Positions 62,993 through 64,000 of a DNA stretch of 64,000 bases are shown piece after piece. The notes under the pieces were generated by a model. It did no database searches. It had not been told where the DNA came from and was given only the letters and a program-made list of their open reading frames with translations. Origin of the DNA: Flammeovirgaceae bacterium (GTDB lineage Bacteria > Bacteroidota > Bacteroidia > Cytophagales > Cyclobacteriaceae). The stretch is from positions 124,001 through 188,000 of the forward strand of contig JAJTEH010000001.1 of NCBI GenBank assembly GCA_021298355.1, written 5' to 3'. Each line of letters begins with the position of its first letter. Position 1 is the first letter of the stretch. The position numbers and the translations under genes are program-made.

Positions 62993-64000
62993 ATGACCTT
63001 ATACATCCTTTTGCTGGTTCTTCTGTTTATGCTGGCTATTATTGATTTAATAGTTGGTGTAAGCAACGATGCCGTTAATTTTTTAAATTCTGCAATAGGC
63101 TCTAAAGTAGCCCCCGTTCGGGTAGTACTCGCTATTGCAAGTGCCGGAATTTTAGCAGGAGCTGTTTTTTCTGAAGGCATGATGGAAATTGCACGTAGCG
63201 GCATTTTTCAACCTTCGTTTTTCAGTTTCGAAAAAGTGATGATAATCTTTTTAGCCGTAATGTTTACAGATGTTATCCTGTTAGATATTTACAATTCATA
63301 CGGTTTACCCACATCAACAACAGTTTCGTTGGTGTTCGAGTTATTAGGAGCTTCGTTTTTTGTAGGGCTCTTTTTTTTGTTCGAGCAACAAAAACCAATT
63401 GGCGAAATTAGCGGTATTTTAAATTACCAAAGTGCTATAACCATTATCGGAGGAATTTTCTTATCTGTTCTCGTTTCGTTTTTTGCTAGTTCAGTTATTC
63501 ACTTTTTTGTTCGCGCCACTTTTACCTTTCGCTTAAAGAAAACCATCAAGTTATTTGGTTCGGTTTTTAGTGGACTAAGTTTAATGATTATCACATACTT
63601 TCTGCTGATAAAGGGATTGAAGGGTACATCGCTCATCAGCAAAGAAAGTGTACAATGGATTAATGAAAACACATATCTGTTGTTGTTACTAACTTTTGTT
63701 GGTTGGTCTTTACTAAGCGAAGTGGCGTTGCGATTTTTTAAAATCAACCCACTAAAAATTATTGTACTTACAGGAACATTTGCGTTGGCTATGGCTTTTG
63801 CAGGAAACGATTTAGTAAATTTTATAGGCATAGCCGCTGCGGGTTTATCAGCATTCGAACTTTGGGTTGCACAAGCATTACCTGCCAATCAGTTTTTTGT
63901 GGGTGCATTGGCAGGAAGTATTGCTACCTCCCCCTGGATTTTAATTATATCGGGTGTTATTATGGTTATAACATTATGGACAAACGCAAAAAGCCGTAAG
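62993..64000 (+). CDS. Inorganic phosphate transporter, PiT family (partial, runs off the right edge)
   Basis: At least 336 residues of a multi-segment phosphate or sulfate permease. The N-terminal signature IDLIVGVSNDAVNFLNSAIG, with the N-D-A core, and its repeat FALAMAFAGNDLVNFIGIAA in the second half match PF01384; GLPTSTTVSLVFELLGASF is the third mark. The open frame begins at the ATG at 62993, which opens a hydrophobic first segment, and has no stop before the window end. No PhoU-like or regulator gene is next to it in the part shown. Confidence 0.93.
   Translation, partial: MTLYILLLVLLFMLAIIDLIVGVSNDAVNFLNSAIGSKVAPVRVVLAIASAGILAGAVFSEGMMEIARSGIFQPSFFSFEKVMIIFLAVMFTDVILLDIYNSYGLPTSTTVSLVFELLGASFFVGLFFLFEQQKPIGEISGILNYQSAITIIGGIFLSVLVSFFASSVIHFFVRATFTFRLKKTIKLFGSVFSGLSLMIITYFLLIKGLKGTSLISKESVQWINENTYLLLLLTFVGWSLLSEVALRFFKINPLKIIVLTGTFALAMAFAGNDLVNFIGIAAAGLSAFELWVAQALPANQFFVGALAGSIATSPWILIISGVIMVITLWTNAKSRK

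Noticed and set aside
1-64000. tRNA, rRNA, CRISPR array, prophage or insertion sequence
   Set aside because: No T-loop-like motifs in the gaps, no regular spacer repeats, and no transposase, integrase or phage genes were recognised.

Overview
The window reads as a dense, moderately AT-rich stretch of a Bacteroidota chromosome, probably of the Cytophagales type. The assignment rests on lineage-typical families (DUF4290, DUF5606, DUF6588, head-GIN/DUF2807 proteins, a PorU2-like gingipain-fold protease with a type IX secretion tail), on -7 boxes of the form TAnnTTTG, and on the weak use of Shine-Dalgarno sites. I see no rRNA, tRNA, CRISPR array, prophage or intact insertion sequence. Most genes are housekeeping.

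Layout. 1-8.5 kb: the 5' part of valS, an MFS-like carrier, an RsmF-type RNA methyltransferase, fumarylacetoacetase with a flavin reductase-like partner, and a PadR regulator with its PspC/GIN membrane protein. 8.6-18 kb: a 1.6-kilo-residue PorU2-like protein converging on a uvrD-DUF4290-murA operon. 18-22 kb: a methyltransferase-like protein paired with a Cys-rich DUF3109 protein, then an AT-rich pair of lipoproteins, one with a zinc-protease motif, set between two nearly identical hairpins. 22-33 kb: a tight leftward run of ten genes, Nudix - MATE - thioesterase - nuoI-J-K-L-M-N - amidophosphoribosyltransferase, which holds only the last six subunits of complex I. 33-38 kb: rnhB, an NRDE protein, an alpha/beta hydrolase, an unpaired ABC ATPase, a PduO-type adenosyltransferase and ilvE. 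38-41 kb: two tandem lipoprotein genes sharing a 744-bp, gap-free near-identical first half. 41-48.6 kb: DoxX, prfB with its programmed +1 frameshift, a CarboxypepD_reg/thioredoxin-like protein, two MFS exporters, a secreted GIN protein and a YigZ protein. 48.6-64 kb: a PorE-like OmpA protein, engB, fbp, lysC, a low-molecular-weight phosphatase, enoyl-CoA hydratase, a DUF6588 protein, waaA-rsgA, a four-gene leftward operon (DUF4442 hotdog, Mpo1-like, FemAB/GNAT-like, GT2), a saccharopine dehydrogenase-like protein and the start of a phosphate transporter.

How the genes fit together. Envelope functions recur: murA (peptidoglycan), waaA (Kdo-lipid A), PorU2-like and PorE-like proteins (type IX secretion), several lipoproteins and secreted proteins, and a possible lipid-modification operon. 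Respiration (nuoI-N) is coupled in layout to purine synthesis and repair of small metabolites. The points most worth a second look are the tandem lipoproteins with conserved heads and diverged tails, the hairpin-flanked lipoprotein island, two palindromes sharing an ACAATTGT core in front of the adenosyltransferase and ilvE genes, the PadR operator-like array, the Asp-type MurA, and the Mpo1-like lipid operon. All calls were made by reading the sequence; no database search was run.
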